A stretch of 64,000 bases of DNA, taken from contig CANDGI010000004.1 of NCBI GenBank assembly GCA_947384285.1, forward strand, positions 55,458 through 119,457, read 5' to 3'. Shown here one piece after another: positions 17,590-25,139 of the stretch. The position numbers were made by a program, and so were the translations under genes. Each line of letters opens with the position of its first letter. The first letter of the stretch is position 1. The DNA is from an uncultured Lachnospiraceae bacterium. GTDB taxonomy: Bacteria; Bacillota; Clostridia; Lachnospirales; Lachnospiraceae. The notes under the pieces were generated by a model. The model had not been told where the DNA came from, did not search any database, and saw nothing but the letters and a program-made list of their open reading frames with translations.

Positions 17590-18789
17590 TTACTGTAGTA
17601 AGGACAATACCCCCTGTGTGGATTGATTTGCCTGGGCAAGCATAGACTGGCCTGCTTGTGCAAGAATATTATTCTTGCTGTACTCAACCATTTCAGAAGC
17701 CATATCAAGGTCACGGATACGGGATTCTGCTGCCTGGGTATTCTCTGCTACATTATCAAGGTTTGCAATCGTATGCTCCAACCTATTCTGGATTGCACCA
17801 AGAGCAGATCTCTGTGAAGACACCGTATTGATCGCATTTTGAATTGCTGCCAAAGAATCATTTGCAATCTTATAATCTGTTACAGCTACCCGGCCTGTTT
17901 CTGTACCCCCGTCAACTGCCTCTGCCGTTTTTGCACTGGTTTTAAGATAATCCTTTAAGTTACTCATAATGGCAGCCGACATAGTCTGCGCTGCTTTAAT
18001 TTTGTCAGCAGACATGGCAAGAGCCAGTGATGAATATGTCAAACCTGTCTCAATTCCCTTATACTCTATTTTTCCAGTCGTAGTGTTAAGATTTCCAGCA
18101 TAATTTGCTGAAGTATATCTAGCTTTTATTTGAGCTGAGAATGCCTTAATAGCCGCTTTCTGATTTGCGGACATCGCAGACTTCACATTATAAGTATGCT
18201 CCAGTCCCTGATACTGAATTTTTACAGGTTCTGTTCCAGTCTGTGGATCTTTTTTAACCGTCTTCGTAATGCTTCGCAGCCCCAATGTTTGAGCATTCAT
18301 GTTCTGTATGCTAATTGCAATCTTCTGATTTGCATTTGCCCCTACATGAAGATTCTTATTCTGGAAAGTTCCATCTAACAAGTTCTGCTTATTAAACTGA
18401 GTTGTTGTAGAAATCCTATCCAATTCCTCTGTCAACTGATCCAATTCCTCATTGATTGCATCACGGTCAATACCCTCATTCGTATCATTTGCACCCTGAA
18501 CTGCCAGTTCATTCATTCTCTGAAGGATAGAATGAGCTTCGTTTAAAGCGCCTTCTGCCGTCTGAATCAGGGAAACACCGTCCTGTGCATTCACAGATGC
18601 ACGTGATAAACCGCGAACCTGGCTTCTCATTTTTTCAGAAATCTTTAATCCTGCTGCATCGTCGCCTGCACGATTAATTCTGTAACCAGATGATAATTTT
18701 TCGGAAGATTTTGCCTGTGCTCCTGTAGTAACGCCTAACTGACGATTGGAATTCATTGCTGTAAGGTTGTGTTGTACGATCATTGCCAT
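17590..18789 (-). CDS. fliC: Flagellin
   Basis: A 399-residue flagellin. The N-terminal D0/D1 region is classical (IVQHNLTAMNSNRQLGV, SSEKLSSGYRINRAGDDAAG, LIQTAEGALNEAHSILQRM, NELAVQGANDTN) and the C-terminal D0 ends SMLAQANQSTQGVLSLLQ. The middle 160 residues are short, variable and rich in serine, threonine and lysine, which offers O-glycosylation sites for the downstream Maf pathway. ATG follows AAGGAGG by 8 bases. No secretion signal is present, as expected for type III export. The gene is followed by its own terminator and preceded by a 180-base leader after csrA. Confidence 0.97.
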   Translation of the reverse strand: MAMIVQHNLTAMNSNRQLGVTTGAQAKSSEKLSSGYRINRAGDDAAGLKISEKMRSQVRGLSRASVNAQDGVSLIQTAEGALNEAHSILQRMNELAVQGANDTNEGIDRDAINEELDQLTEELDRISTTTQFNKQNLLDGTFQNKNLHVGANANQKIAISIQNMNAQTLGLRSITKTVKKDPQTGTEPVKIQYQGLEHTYNVKSAMSANQKAAIKAFSAQIKARYTSANYAGNLNTTTGKIEYKGIETGLTYSSLALAMSADKIKAAQTMSAAIMSNLKDYLKTSAKTAEAVDGGTETGRVAVTDYKIANDSLAAIQNAINTVSSQRSALGAIQNRLEHTIANLDNVAENTQAAESRIRDLDMASEMVEYSKNNILAQAGQSMLAQANQSTQGVLSLLQ

Positions 18790-18860
18790 AATATTTTCCT
18801 CCTTGTTCTTTATGGTCTTTTTCCGCCCCCTGCTATAGTTGTTGTCAATGGGGCGTATGG

Positions 18861-18909
18861 GTTATCTTCTGCTTTACAGATGATAACGAATGCCGCAAAT
18901 CCGTTTGCG
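18861..18909 (-). promoter_or_regulatory. Flagellin leader hairpins with a GGA loop (possible CsrA site)
   Basis: Two hairpins lie in the minus-strand leader of flagellin. One (18861-18887) pairs GTTATC with GATAAC around an inner CTG/CAG. The other (18894-18909) is CGCAAA-CGGA-TTTGCG, placing GGA in a tetraloop, the arrangement CsrA prefers. The flagellin ribosome binding site (GGAGGA) offers a second GGA. In Bacillus subtilis CsrA represses hag by binding two such sites; here csrA is the adjacent upstream gene. This is a structural inference. Confidence 0.5.
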
Positions 18910-18969
18910 AACATATGTGAATTTTTATAATAAGCAGGAGCCCTAGGTTACTCCCGCATATTAACTTGA

Positions 18970-19263
18970 TTAATTGAGCCTTGCCCGTTCTGCTTTCCTT
19001 GCCTTCCGCTTTTCTTCCATAAGGATTGCCTTAATCTTCTCCTTTGCTTCCGGCGAAAGCTCCCGGTCCTTGTGATGCTTTACTTCATTTCCTGGGTCTG
19101 CAGCCATCCCGTATTTTTGCAATGCACTGCTTCTTGCAATATTCATGGATTTTGGCGCATCTACCAGGATATGCATGTTGTTTCCGCTTCCTCCTGTAAA
19201 CACCACTTTAATTTCATCTCCAACCAGCAGGTACTCGCCGGCTTTTACTGTTAACTTCAGCAT
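18970..19263 (-). CDS. csrA: CsrA-family RNA-binding regulator with basic C-terminal extension
   Basis: A 97-residue protein whose first 50 residues fit CsrA (MLKLTVKAGEYLLVGDEIKVVF, then HILVDAPKSMNIARSSALQKY). Ordinary CsrA is about 60-75 residues; here a further 40 charged residues end KRKARKAERARLN. Some family positions differ (TVKAGEY for TRKxGE), so it may be a specialised paralogue. It precedes flagellin by 180 bases on the same strand. CsrA would act on flagellin mRNA translation; the antagonist FliW is not in the window. AAGGAGG precedes the ATG. Confidence 0.8.
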   Translation of the reverse strand: MLKLTVKAGEYLLVGDEIKVVFTGGSGNNMHILVDAPKSMNIARSSALQKYGMAADPGNEVKHHKDRELSPEAKEKIKAILMEEKRKARKAERARLN

Positions 19264-19349
19264 GGGAACCTCCTTGTTTCTTTCCTCTCATTGCCCTGGA
19301 AAACACCATTTATTAGGAACAATGAGGCAATCACTTCCTGATGACTTGG

Positions 19350-19382
19350 AAATGCAACAGTTGTTATTAAACTGTTGCATTT
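19350..19382. repeat. Palindromic element, copy 1
   Basis: Arms AAATGCAACAGT and ACTGTTGCATTT (12 bp, perfect) enclose a 9-base loop TGTTATTAA. A closely related element with the loop in inverted orientation lies at 20076-20114, on the other side of the Rpn relic. Confidence 0.85.
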
Positions 19383-19401
19383 TAAAAAGAAAAGTAACCG
19401 G

Positions 19402-19454
19402 GAAAAACGATACGCCCCGTTTCGCCAGTCCTCCTGGCAAAACGGAGCGTATCG
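19402..19454 (-). terminator. Strong terminator hairpin downstream of the Rpn relic
   Basis: Reading the minus strand, CGATACGC pairs with GCGTATCG, CCGTTT with AAACGG and CCAG with CTGG across small mismatches, with loop GAGGA, and then GTTTTT follows. It would end transcripts coming from the Rpn-like relic before csrA. The loop contains GGA, so it could also bind CsrA, which is speculative. Confidence 0.75.
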
Positions 19455-19541
19455 CTCTTTCCTATGATCTATGCACTTTTTAGATCTGGGCAAGGAATTC
19501 CTACAAAGACCCTGCCCTTGCCGCAGGCTTTACCCATTTTC

Positions 19542-19887
19542 TCAGGGTATCCAAATTCCTTTCTGCAAAAATAATTTCCTGTATGTTGTCCGGGACAATG
19601 CCATAATCCCCAGACAATTCATGACCGTTTCAGCCATTCCCTCTCTTTTTCCTTTTTCAATTCCAAACTCTATAAGGTTCATTTGCACTGCCTCCCATTA
19701 TTTATTGAATCCTCCACCTTTGATTCTCCTGGCCACGCATTAACAACGTTATATACTCATGCCTCCATTCCCTGTTTTTCTTCGCTTCCTGCACAGCTTT
19801 TTCCAATTTTTCAACATAGGAATCCTCCGGCTTCCGACCTGCCGCATAGTCCAGAAATGCCTTTAATTCCCTGCTGACATCATCCAT
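19542..19887 (-). pseudogene. Relic of an Rpn-family (PD-(D/E)XK) nuclease, C-terminal end
   Basis: Two frames joined by a shift near 19705 carry the typical C-terminal tail of Rpn recombination-promoting nucleases. The first frame (19702-19887) reads ELKAFLDYAAGRKPEDSY and ends KNREWRHEYITLLMRGQENQ; the second continues EFGIEKGKREGMAETVM and MALSRTTYRKLFLQKG before a stop at 19542. The catalytic nuclease domain is absent, so this is a decayed fragment. Family recognition rests on the R-E-W-R-x-E-Y-x-T-L-L-M-R motif. It is flanked by inverted copies of a palindrome. Confidence 0.75.
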
Positions 19888-20075
19888 TGTTCCGTCTTGT
19901 TATCTATTCCTATTATACACAGTCCCCACTTTTTTACCCAGTTCTCCTGTGTTTCCTGGAATAAAACTTGCTGGTTCTGGCGGATACCATGAAAACCAGA
20001 AACAAAAAATAAATTTTAAAAATTTTCATTTTCACTGTTAAGTAATTTTTGTTTCGTTCGATATATAAGGTGTAA

Positions 20076-20114
20076 GAAAAATGCAACATTATAATAACAA
20101 ATGTTGCATTTTTC
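20076..20114. repeat. Palindromic element, copy 2 (inverted relative to copy 1)
   Basis: Arms GAAAAATGCAACATT and AATGTTGCATTTTTC (15 bp, perfect) enclose a 9-base loop ATAATAACA, nearly the reverse complement of the copy 1 loop. With T tracts on both sides it can act as a bidirectional terminator. Confidence 0.85.
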
Positions 20115-20199
20115 ATATTTTTGTCTATAACAAGCAAAAACACATCGCATTTTTCATATTTTTTCCTTTTTTACACATACTTTTCCCGTAATAAACTTA

Positions 20200-20353
20200 C
20201 ATCATGCTCTGCCTGCCGTCCGGCGGGCCGCATGGCCATCCTTGCTATGGAAGCCGAAGGCTTTCATAACAAACCCTCATCATGCTCTGCCTGCCGTCCG
20301 GCGGGCCGCATGGCCATCCTTGCTATGGAAGCCGAAGGCTTTCATAACAAACA
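20200..20353. repeat. Two tandem 78-bp repeat units, dispersed family
   Basis: Two nearly identical copies start with CATCATGCTCTGCCTG at 20200 and 20278. Each contains a GC-rich palindromic part (GCCGTCCGGCGGGCCGCATG) and a small hairpin (AAGCC-GAA-GGCTT). The same family, in the opposite orientation, lies in the atpB-atpE gap at 41209-41384. Confidence 0.85.
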
Positions 20354-20375
20354 TTTAGGAAAGGAATATATTCTT

Positions 20376-21353
20376 ATGAAAATCGCTTTTTACACCACCA
20401 AACCCTACGACCGCATCTGGTTTGAGCCAATGGCAGAAGGCTACAAAATGGAAATCATTTTTCTGGAAGCTCCCTGCAAGCCAAATACCTTAAACCTGGC
20501 AGAAGGCTGTGATGCAATCTGTATTTTTATCAATGACCAGATTACAAAGGATATGATAGACCGGCTCTGTGAAATGAAGGTAAAAGCCATTCTGCTTCGC
20601 TCCGCTGGCTTTAACCATGTGGATATTGAAGCTGCAAAAGGAAGAATCCATATTCTGCGGGTGCCCAGCTATTCCCCGGAAGCAGTGGCAGAATATGCGG
20701 CCGCCATGCTTCTGACGGTAAACCGCTTCACCCACCGGGCGTATACCCGCACCCGGGATTTCAATATGAGTATCAATGGATTGATGGGTACGACTTTGTA
20801 CCAGAAAACTGCCGGGATCATCGGCACCGGGAAAATCGGCCAGTCCATGATCCGGATTTTAAAAGGATTTGATATGAAAATTTATGCTTATGATTTATAC
20901 CCAAATCCAGATTTGGATGTGGAATATCTGGATTTGCCGGAATTGTTTGCCAAGTCCGATATTATCTCTCTTCATTGTCCTCTAACCAAAGAAACACACC
21001 ATATCATTGACAAGGAGGCAATTTGTAAAATGCAGGAAGGCGTCTATCTTATCAATACCTCCAGAGGGGCCTTGATTGACACCAACGCTTTAATTGAAGG
21101 CCTCCTGTCCCGGAAAATCGCCGGTGTGGGGTTAGATGTATACGAAGAGGAAAGCGGCGTATTCTTCGAGGATCTCTCGGACAAAATCATCCAGGATGAG
21201 ACACTTGCAAGGCTTATGACCTTCCCCAATGTACTGGTAACCTCCCATATGGGATTTTTTACCACGGAAGCCATGCAGGCCATCGCCATTGAAACTATGG
21301 AAAATGCCTATGCCCTGGAACATGGCTTAGAATTGGTAAACAAAGTCTGCTGA
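20376..21353 (+). CDS. ldhA: D-2-hydroxyacid dehydrogenase, probably D-lactate dehydrogenase
   Basis: A 325-residue NAD-dependent dehydrogenase beginning MKIAFYTTKPYDRIWFEP. Family motifs are AAMLLTVNRFTHRAYTRTRD, the NAD loop TAGIIGTGKIGQSMIRI, VYLINTSRGALIDTNALI (catalytic arginine), GLDVYEEE and VLVTSHMGFFT (catalytic histidine). The length and the F-x-T-K-P-Y-D start fit LdhA-type enzymes reducing pyruvate to D-lactate. ATG at 20376 has AGGAAAGG about 10 bases upstream; the longer open frame upstream merely reads through the tandem repeats. It is monocistronic. Confidence 0.9.
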   Translation: MKIAFYTTKPYDRIWFEPMAEGYKMEIIFLEAPCKPNTLNLAEGCDAICIFINDQITKDMIDRLCEMKVKAILLRSAGFNHVDIEAAKGRIHILRVPSYSPEAVAEYAAAMLLTVNRFTHRAYTRTRDFNMSINGLMGTTLYQKTAGIIGTGKIGQSMIRILKGFDMKIYAYDLYPNPDLDVEYLDLPELFAKSDIISLHCPLTKETHHIIDKEAICKMQEGVYLINTSRGALIDTNALIEGLLSRKIAGVGLDVYEEESGVFFEDLSDKIIQDETLARLMTFPNVLVTSHMGFFTTEAMQAIAIETMENAYALEHGLELVNKVC

Positions 21354-21421
21354 CTCTCCCGTTTCCTGGACAGCCCTATAAAAATATGGATCTTTCGGTG
21401 AAAATTTCTGCCAGGGCATCC

Positions 21422-22531
21422 TTAAGATTTCCGCCCAAAGGGGAAGCGCCGTTCTTTCTTTTCCGGCTCCGCGCTTCCCTCCCCTTCCTTCCATTTAAAA
21501 TATTCCGCGTCCAAATCCACATGGATTTCTGGTGGAAGATTTGGAATCCTTGCTTCCTCCTCCAGATAATCCCCTGCCAATGAGGAAGATACAAAAAGGT
21601 TATCGTTAGCAGCAAACGCGGCTTTTGGTTCTTTCATCTCTTCCTCCACGACGGCTGCCAGCCCTGCTCCTGCCCGGGCTAAAATCTCCTCCAGCCTTGC
21701 CTCCTCTTCCAGCTTTGTCTGCACGCTTTTTCCGGCTTTAGGATTGGTCTGCCCTACGTTTTTTTCCAGTGACATATCCTCAAGCTCCAGGCCTCTTTCT
21801 CTGCTCCTTGCAGCCCTGCGGCGCAGATTTTCCGCAAATTCCTTGCCCGTTACCCTTGCCAGGCTCTCAGCAGCTTCATCCCGCTTATCTGAGCTCTCCT
21901 GCTCCTCGTCATAGTTCTTTCCCGTACGCTCGAAATAGGCCTGGTTAATCTTTATCTCCGGCTTGACCGCAGAATATGATTTCCCCTCATTTGGTATCTT
22001 CTTCTCTTTTTTTCCTTCTACCTGCAGACGATGCTCTTTTTCCGCCTGTTTGTTTACTTCCTGAATCAGCTTAACATATTTATCGGTATCGGCAAAATCC
22101 CGGAGCTGCCCTGTCAATTCCAGCTGGTTGCGTTTCACCCGGTCACGCTGGTTTTCCATGTCCGCATTCATTTTACGGAAAATGTTCTGGACGGCCTGCT
22201 GGGCGTCATCCATAATATAGCAAATCCGGTTAATGGCATCATCTGTGTACATAATGGATGCCGCATAGATATCATCCGCATGCTTGCTGGCCTTATCAAT
22301 GATTTCCTCTCCACGCTTTTCGCAGCGCCGCTCTGCAATCTCATGCTTTCTCGTTGTAACCTCATATTCATCCATTGCTGCATAAACTGCAAGATTCAAC
22401 TGTTCCAGCAGTTGGAAAACCGCCTGCTTTTCCACAATAATTTTATCGCCGCTTTCCCCATAAGGCAAACTCTGGGAAAACAGTAAATGTATATTTTTTA
22501 AAATGCGTTCTATTTTGTCCTGTACGCTCAT
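21422..22531 (-). CDS. Coiled-coil protein of unknown function
   Basis: A 369-residue soluble protein. Residues 1-180 are a long predicted helix region (KIERILKNIHLLFSQSLPYG, QLLEQLNLAVYAAMDEYEV, RDRVKRNQLELTGQLRDF), followed by a charged, low-complexity middle with many E, K and R and a C-terminal EARIPNLPPEIHVDLDAEYF. It has no catalytic motif or signal. The pattern is reminiscent of DivIVA-like or scaffold proteins of Clostridia, without firm family assignment. It converges with the dehydrogenase gene. Confidence 0.65.
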   Translation of the reverse strand: MSVQDKIERILKNIHLLFSQSLPYGESGDKIIVEKQAVFQLLEQLNLAVYAAMDEYEVTTRKHEIAERRCEKRGEEIIDKASKHADDIYAASIMYTDDAINRICYIMDDAQQAVQNIFRKMNADMENQRDRVKRNQLELTGQLRDFADTDKYVKLIQEVNKQAEKEHRLQVEGKKEKKIPNEGKSYSAVKPEIKINQAYFERTGKNYDEEQESSDKRDEAAESLARVTGKEFAENLRRRAARSRERGLELEDMSLEKNVGQTNPKAGKSVQTKLEEEARLEEILARAGAGLAAVVEEEMKEPKAAFAANDNLFVSSSLAGDYLEEEARIPNLPPEIHVDLDAEYFKWKEGEGSAEPEKKERRFPFGRKS

Positions 22532-22867
22532 TCTTTCATTCCTCTATTCCGCCTGGCGGATTTTTTGTCTCCGAAACTTGATATACTGCCCGGCTGCATC
22601 AATGACGCAGGGTTATGCGAATCAATTTTAAAAGAATTGCCTTACAGCTGCTTAACGATGTAAGGTATGCTTATCAATTTTAACAGAATTGCCCTGCAGT
22701 TGCAAGGAAAATCCCCTTTCGGAACCGCGCCATAGCAGCCTTTTTTCTTCCATACCCTTACCTTACTTTAATCTTACAATCCCGTCAACATACTTTTTCT
22801 TCCAAAATAAATATGGTACACTTTTTTCATAAAAATTTCTCATGCATTTTATGCAGAAAGGAGTATT
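22532..22867. other. Gap with two imperfect direct repeats
   Basis: Two related 39-base copies at 22613-22651 and 22665-22703 share ATCAATTTTAA and AGAATTGCC and are offset by 52 bases. No gene or clear promoter was seen; it lies between divergent genes, so promoters for both should be here. Confidence 0.6.
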
Positions 22868-23344
22868 ATGAAGTTTCATACCCTCAGCAAAAAAGCCATG
22901 GGCTGCATGTACACCGCCACCCTCCTGGGCATTGCCATTGCTGCTGCCATTTTAACTTTTATTATGTATTACTTTTCCCTGTTTTCCTACCCAATTTTAT
23001 CAGCACTCTACGCCTTTCTCATTCTTACACTTGCCATTGATGGAATATTTTCTCCGCCTTTCCGCTGCCGGAGATACCGGTATGCCATAGATGAGGAATG
23101 CATTGATATCAAAGAAGGCTATTTGTGGCTGGAAGAACATATCGTGCCCATTGAGCGGCTCCACCAGATTTCCATAGCGCAAGGCCCCATTGACCGCATG
23201 TTCGGCCTGACCAAGGTTATCGTTACCACAGCCGGCGGAGAAGCTGCCATCCGCTTCCTGGAATATGAAAAGGCCCAGCAAATCGCAGAATCCTTAAAAA
23301 AGAAAATCAACCAGATTGCACAATCCCAACGCCTGGAACAATAG
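22868..23344 (+). CDS. Membrane protein with bacterial PH domain (YdbS-like)
   Basis: A 158-residue protein. Two membrane segments (residues 15-60) precede a bacterial PH domain (bPH_2/DUF304) with YRYAIDEECIDIKEGYLWLEEH, IVPIERLHQISIAQGPIDRM and VIVTTAGGEAAIRFLE. This is the layout of YdbS, which works with YdbT. Both are membrane proteins; in Bacillus they confer resistance to some bacteriocins. AAAGGAG precedes the ATG, and the YdbT-like gene follows after 28 bases. Confidence 0.85.
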   Translation: MKFHTLSKKAMGCMYTATLLGIAIAAAILTFIMYYFSLFSYPILSALYAFLILTLAIDGIFSPPFRCRRYRYAIDEECIDIKEGYLWLEEHIVPIERLHQISIAQGPIDRMFGLTKVIVTTAGGEAAIRFLEYEKAQQIAESLKKKINQIAQSQRLEQ

Positions 23345-23372
23345 TGGACTTTTCATAGATTAGGAGGTAATT

Positions 23373-24881
23373 ATGAAAATTGAGAAAATGCGCTGTCATC
23401 CCACCATCATTTTAGAAAAAGCCGGAGGATTTCTCGCTGCCTGGATTGTAATTATTTTTTCCCAGACAGAAAATATAATTTCTTTTTTTATGGAAGAAAC
23501 CCTGCAAAAAGAAGACCTGCCTTTCATCTTTTTGCTCCTTGGATTACTGCTGCTTGCCCCTTTCCTTATTGCCGGTTACCAATTCCTGGTATGGCGCAAG
23601 ACCTGGATTTACATGGATGGGCATGCCCTTGTGATTGAGCGCAGCACCATGCATCGAAAGAAAAATACCTACAGCATCGCCCACATTTCCAATGTTAATA
23701 TGGAACAAAATCTTTTTGAGCTTATGGTACGCACCTGCCGCCTGAAGCTGGATATGGAAAATGCCTCCGATGCAGATTCCACGGATATTTCTATCCTGCT
23801 TTCTTTCCCAAAAGCCCAGGAATTAAAGTCAAAGCTTCTCGCCTGTTCCGGCCAGGAAATGGAAAATCCCCAAAACACTGCATCTGCCAAAGAAGACTGC
23901 GCTTCTTTTTCCCAAATCCTGGTTCACTGCATCTGCAGCCTTCCAGGTTATTACCTGGTACTATTTTCTCTTCTTGCGGCATTTTTCGCATTTATGCTTT
24001 TTGGCGGAGAATTCACCCTTTCCGACCTGTTGTTTGAGGAGAACAGCAGCAGCTTTTTTATGAAATCCCTTGCCATCGGCCTTTTTATCCTTACTTATGG
24101 ATACCAGCTGATGAAACGCCTGCTGGCCTTTTATCATTTTTCTGCTTGCCGCCAGGGAAATGATATCATCATCCACTATGGATTTTTCCGAAAACAAGAC
24201 TATACGATTCCCATAGACCGTATCCATGGATTACAGATTGTACAGGCGCCCTTTGCCCGTCTGTCCGGCCGTCTGGAAGCCAGGGTCGTCTGCGTTGGCA
24301 TCGGTGACACCAAAGAGGAGCTTACCCAGCTTTCCTTATGTCAGAAAAAAGAGGATGTTTTTCGGCTGATGGCTGAACTTTTACCGGAATTTCCTGTATC
24401 CTCCATAGATTATATGCCAAAGCCCCCAAAACATGCCTGGAAGCTATATGCCTGCGGCTGTCTCTCCTGGGTTCTTCTATGCTGCCTGCTCCCATATGCC
24501 CTGCTCCTTTCCCTGAATCCCCCGGAAAAAACCGGAGATTATGTTTTCCTGTCATGCGTATGCCTGTTTGCCGCCTGCTGCATCCTGGCATACTACCTGC
24601 TCCATTACTTCTGCCTGGGCTTTTATGGGGACGGCAGTTTTGCAATATGCTCCGGCGGCTCCCTGACCAAAACGGCTGCCCTGGTTCCCTACAGCCACAT
24701 CCAGCACTTGTGCCTGAAAGAAAATCCTATTTCCAGGCGCTTCGGCTTGTCCCATGGCGAAATCTATATCCTGGCATCCATGGCAAACCGCACCATTCCG
24801 TTTCCTTATATTACAGAATCCGAAAAAAAACTGTTGACAGAAAAAGTGGCTTGCTTGGCACACCAGCAAACCAGAAACTGA
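23373..24881 (+). CDS. Membrane protein with repeated PH domains (YdbT-like)
   Basis: A 502-residue protein with pairs of membrane segments near residues 15-70, 190-250 and 355-410, each followed by a bPH_2 module. Examples are LVIERSTMHRKKNTYSIAHI, IIHYGFFRKQDYTIPIDRIH and SIAIC-like parts near LVPYSHIQHLCLKENPISRR. This matches YdbT. A ribosome binding site TAGGAGG precedes ATG. The last ten codons (ACLAHQQTRN) lie in the first unit of a tandem repeat that continues past the stop, so the C-terminus is probably variable between strains. Confidence 0.85.
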   Translation: MKIEKMRCHPTIILEKAGGFLAAWIVIIFSQTENIISFFMEETLQKEDLPFIFLLLGLLLLAPFLIAGYQFLVWRKTWIYMDGHALVIERSTMHRKKNTYSIAHISNVNMEQNLFELMVRTCRLKLDMENASDADSTDISILLSFPKAQELKSKLLACSGQEMENPQNTASAKEDCASFSQILVHCICSLPGYYLVLFSLLAAFFAFMLFGGEFTLSDLLFEENSSSFFMKSLAIGLFILTYGYQLMKRLLAFYHFSACRQGNDIIIHYGFFRKQDYTIPIDRIHGLQIVQAPFARLSGRLEARVVCVGIGDTKEELTQLSLCQKKEDVFRLMAELLPEFPVSSIDYMPKPPKHAWKLYACGCLSWVLLCCLLPYALLLSLNPPEKTGDYVFLSCVCLFAACCILAYYLLHYFCLGFYGDGSFAICSGGSLTKTAALVPYSHIQHLCLKENPISRRFGLSHGEIYILASMANRTIPFPYITESEKKLLTEKVACLAHQQTRN

Positions 24882-25014
24882 GCGGCAACGCTTGCTCCTC
24901 AAACCAGAGAAAGCGGCTTGCTTGGACACACCAGCAAACCAGAAACTGAGCAGCAACGCTTGCTCCTCAAACCAGAGAAAGCGGCTTGCTTGGCACAAAC
25001 CAGCAAACCAGAAA
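24846..25014. repeat. Tandem repeat, about 68-bp unit, 2.5 copies, at the ydbT-like 3' end
   Basis: Units start at 24846, 24913 and 24981 with GCGGCTTGCTTGG (first copy GTGG) and run through CCAGCAAACCAGAAACTGAG and CTTGCTCCTCAAACCAGAG. The third copy is truncated. The first unit encodes the last residues of the PH-domain protein. Confidence 0.85.
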
Positions 25015-25023
25015 GATGCAAAG

Positions 25024-25122
25024 GGGGCTGTCGGGAAATGATAAGTTATCCACAATATATGCTGTGACGCTTTCAGTGGCACAACTACATATTGTAGACA
25101 AATTTCATTTCCCGACAGCCCC
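25024..25122. terminator. Long inverted repeat between converging genes
   Basis: Perfect 17-base arms GGGGCTGTCGGGAAATG (25024-25040) and the reverse complement (25106-25122) enclose 65 bases. An inner pair, ACAATATATG with CATATTGT, extends the stem. It lies between the convergent ydbT-like and hydG genes and may terminate both, although T tracts are weak; it also resembles a small MITE-like insertion. Confidence 0.65.
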
Positions 25123-25139
25123 TTCTCTCTAATTTTATA

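Larger units (their letters stand above)
19264..19541. other. Gene-free stretch upstream of csrA
   Basis: It holds the csrA ribosome binding site, one palindromic element (19350-19382) and a strong terminator hairpin (19408-19454). No coding sequence or clear promoter was identified. Confidence 0.6.
19888..20375. other. Gene-free stretch with palindrome and tandem repeat
   Basis: AT-rich DNA containing palindrome copy 2 (20076-20114) and two 78-bp tandem repeat units (20200-20353). The apparent coding extension upstream of the dehydrogenase start in this stretch is only translation of the repeat. Confidence 0.6.

Noticed and set aside
20121-20375. Upstream extension of the D-2-hydroxyacid dehydrogenase
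   Set aside because: It only translates the tandem 78-bp repeat; the family begins at the ATG at 20376, which has a ribosome binding site.
24846-25014. CRISPR-like array
   Set aside because: The units are directly adjacent without unique spacers and are partly coding, so it is a tandem duplication.
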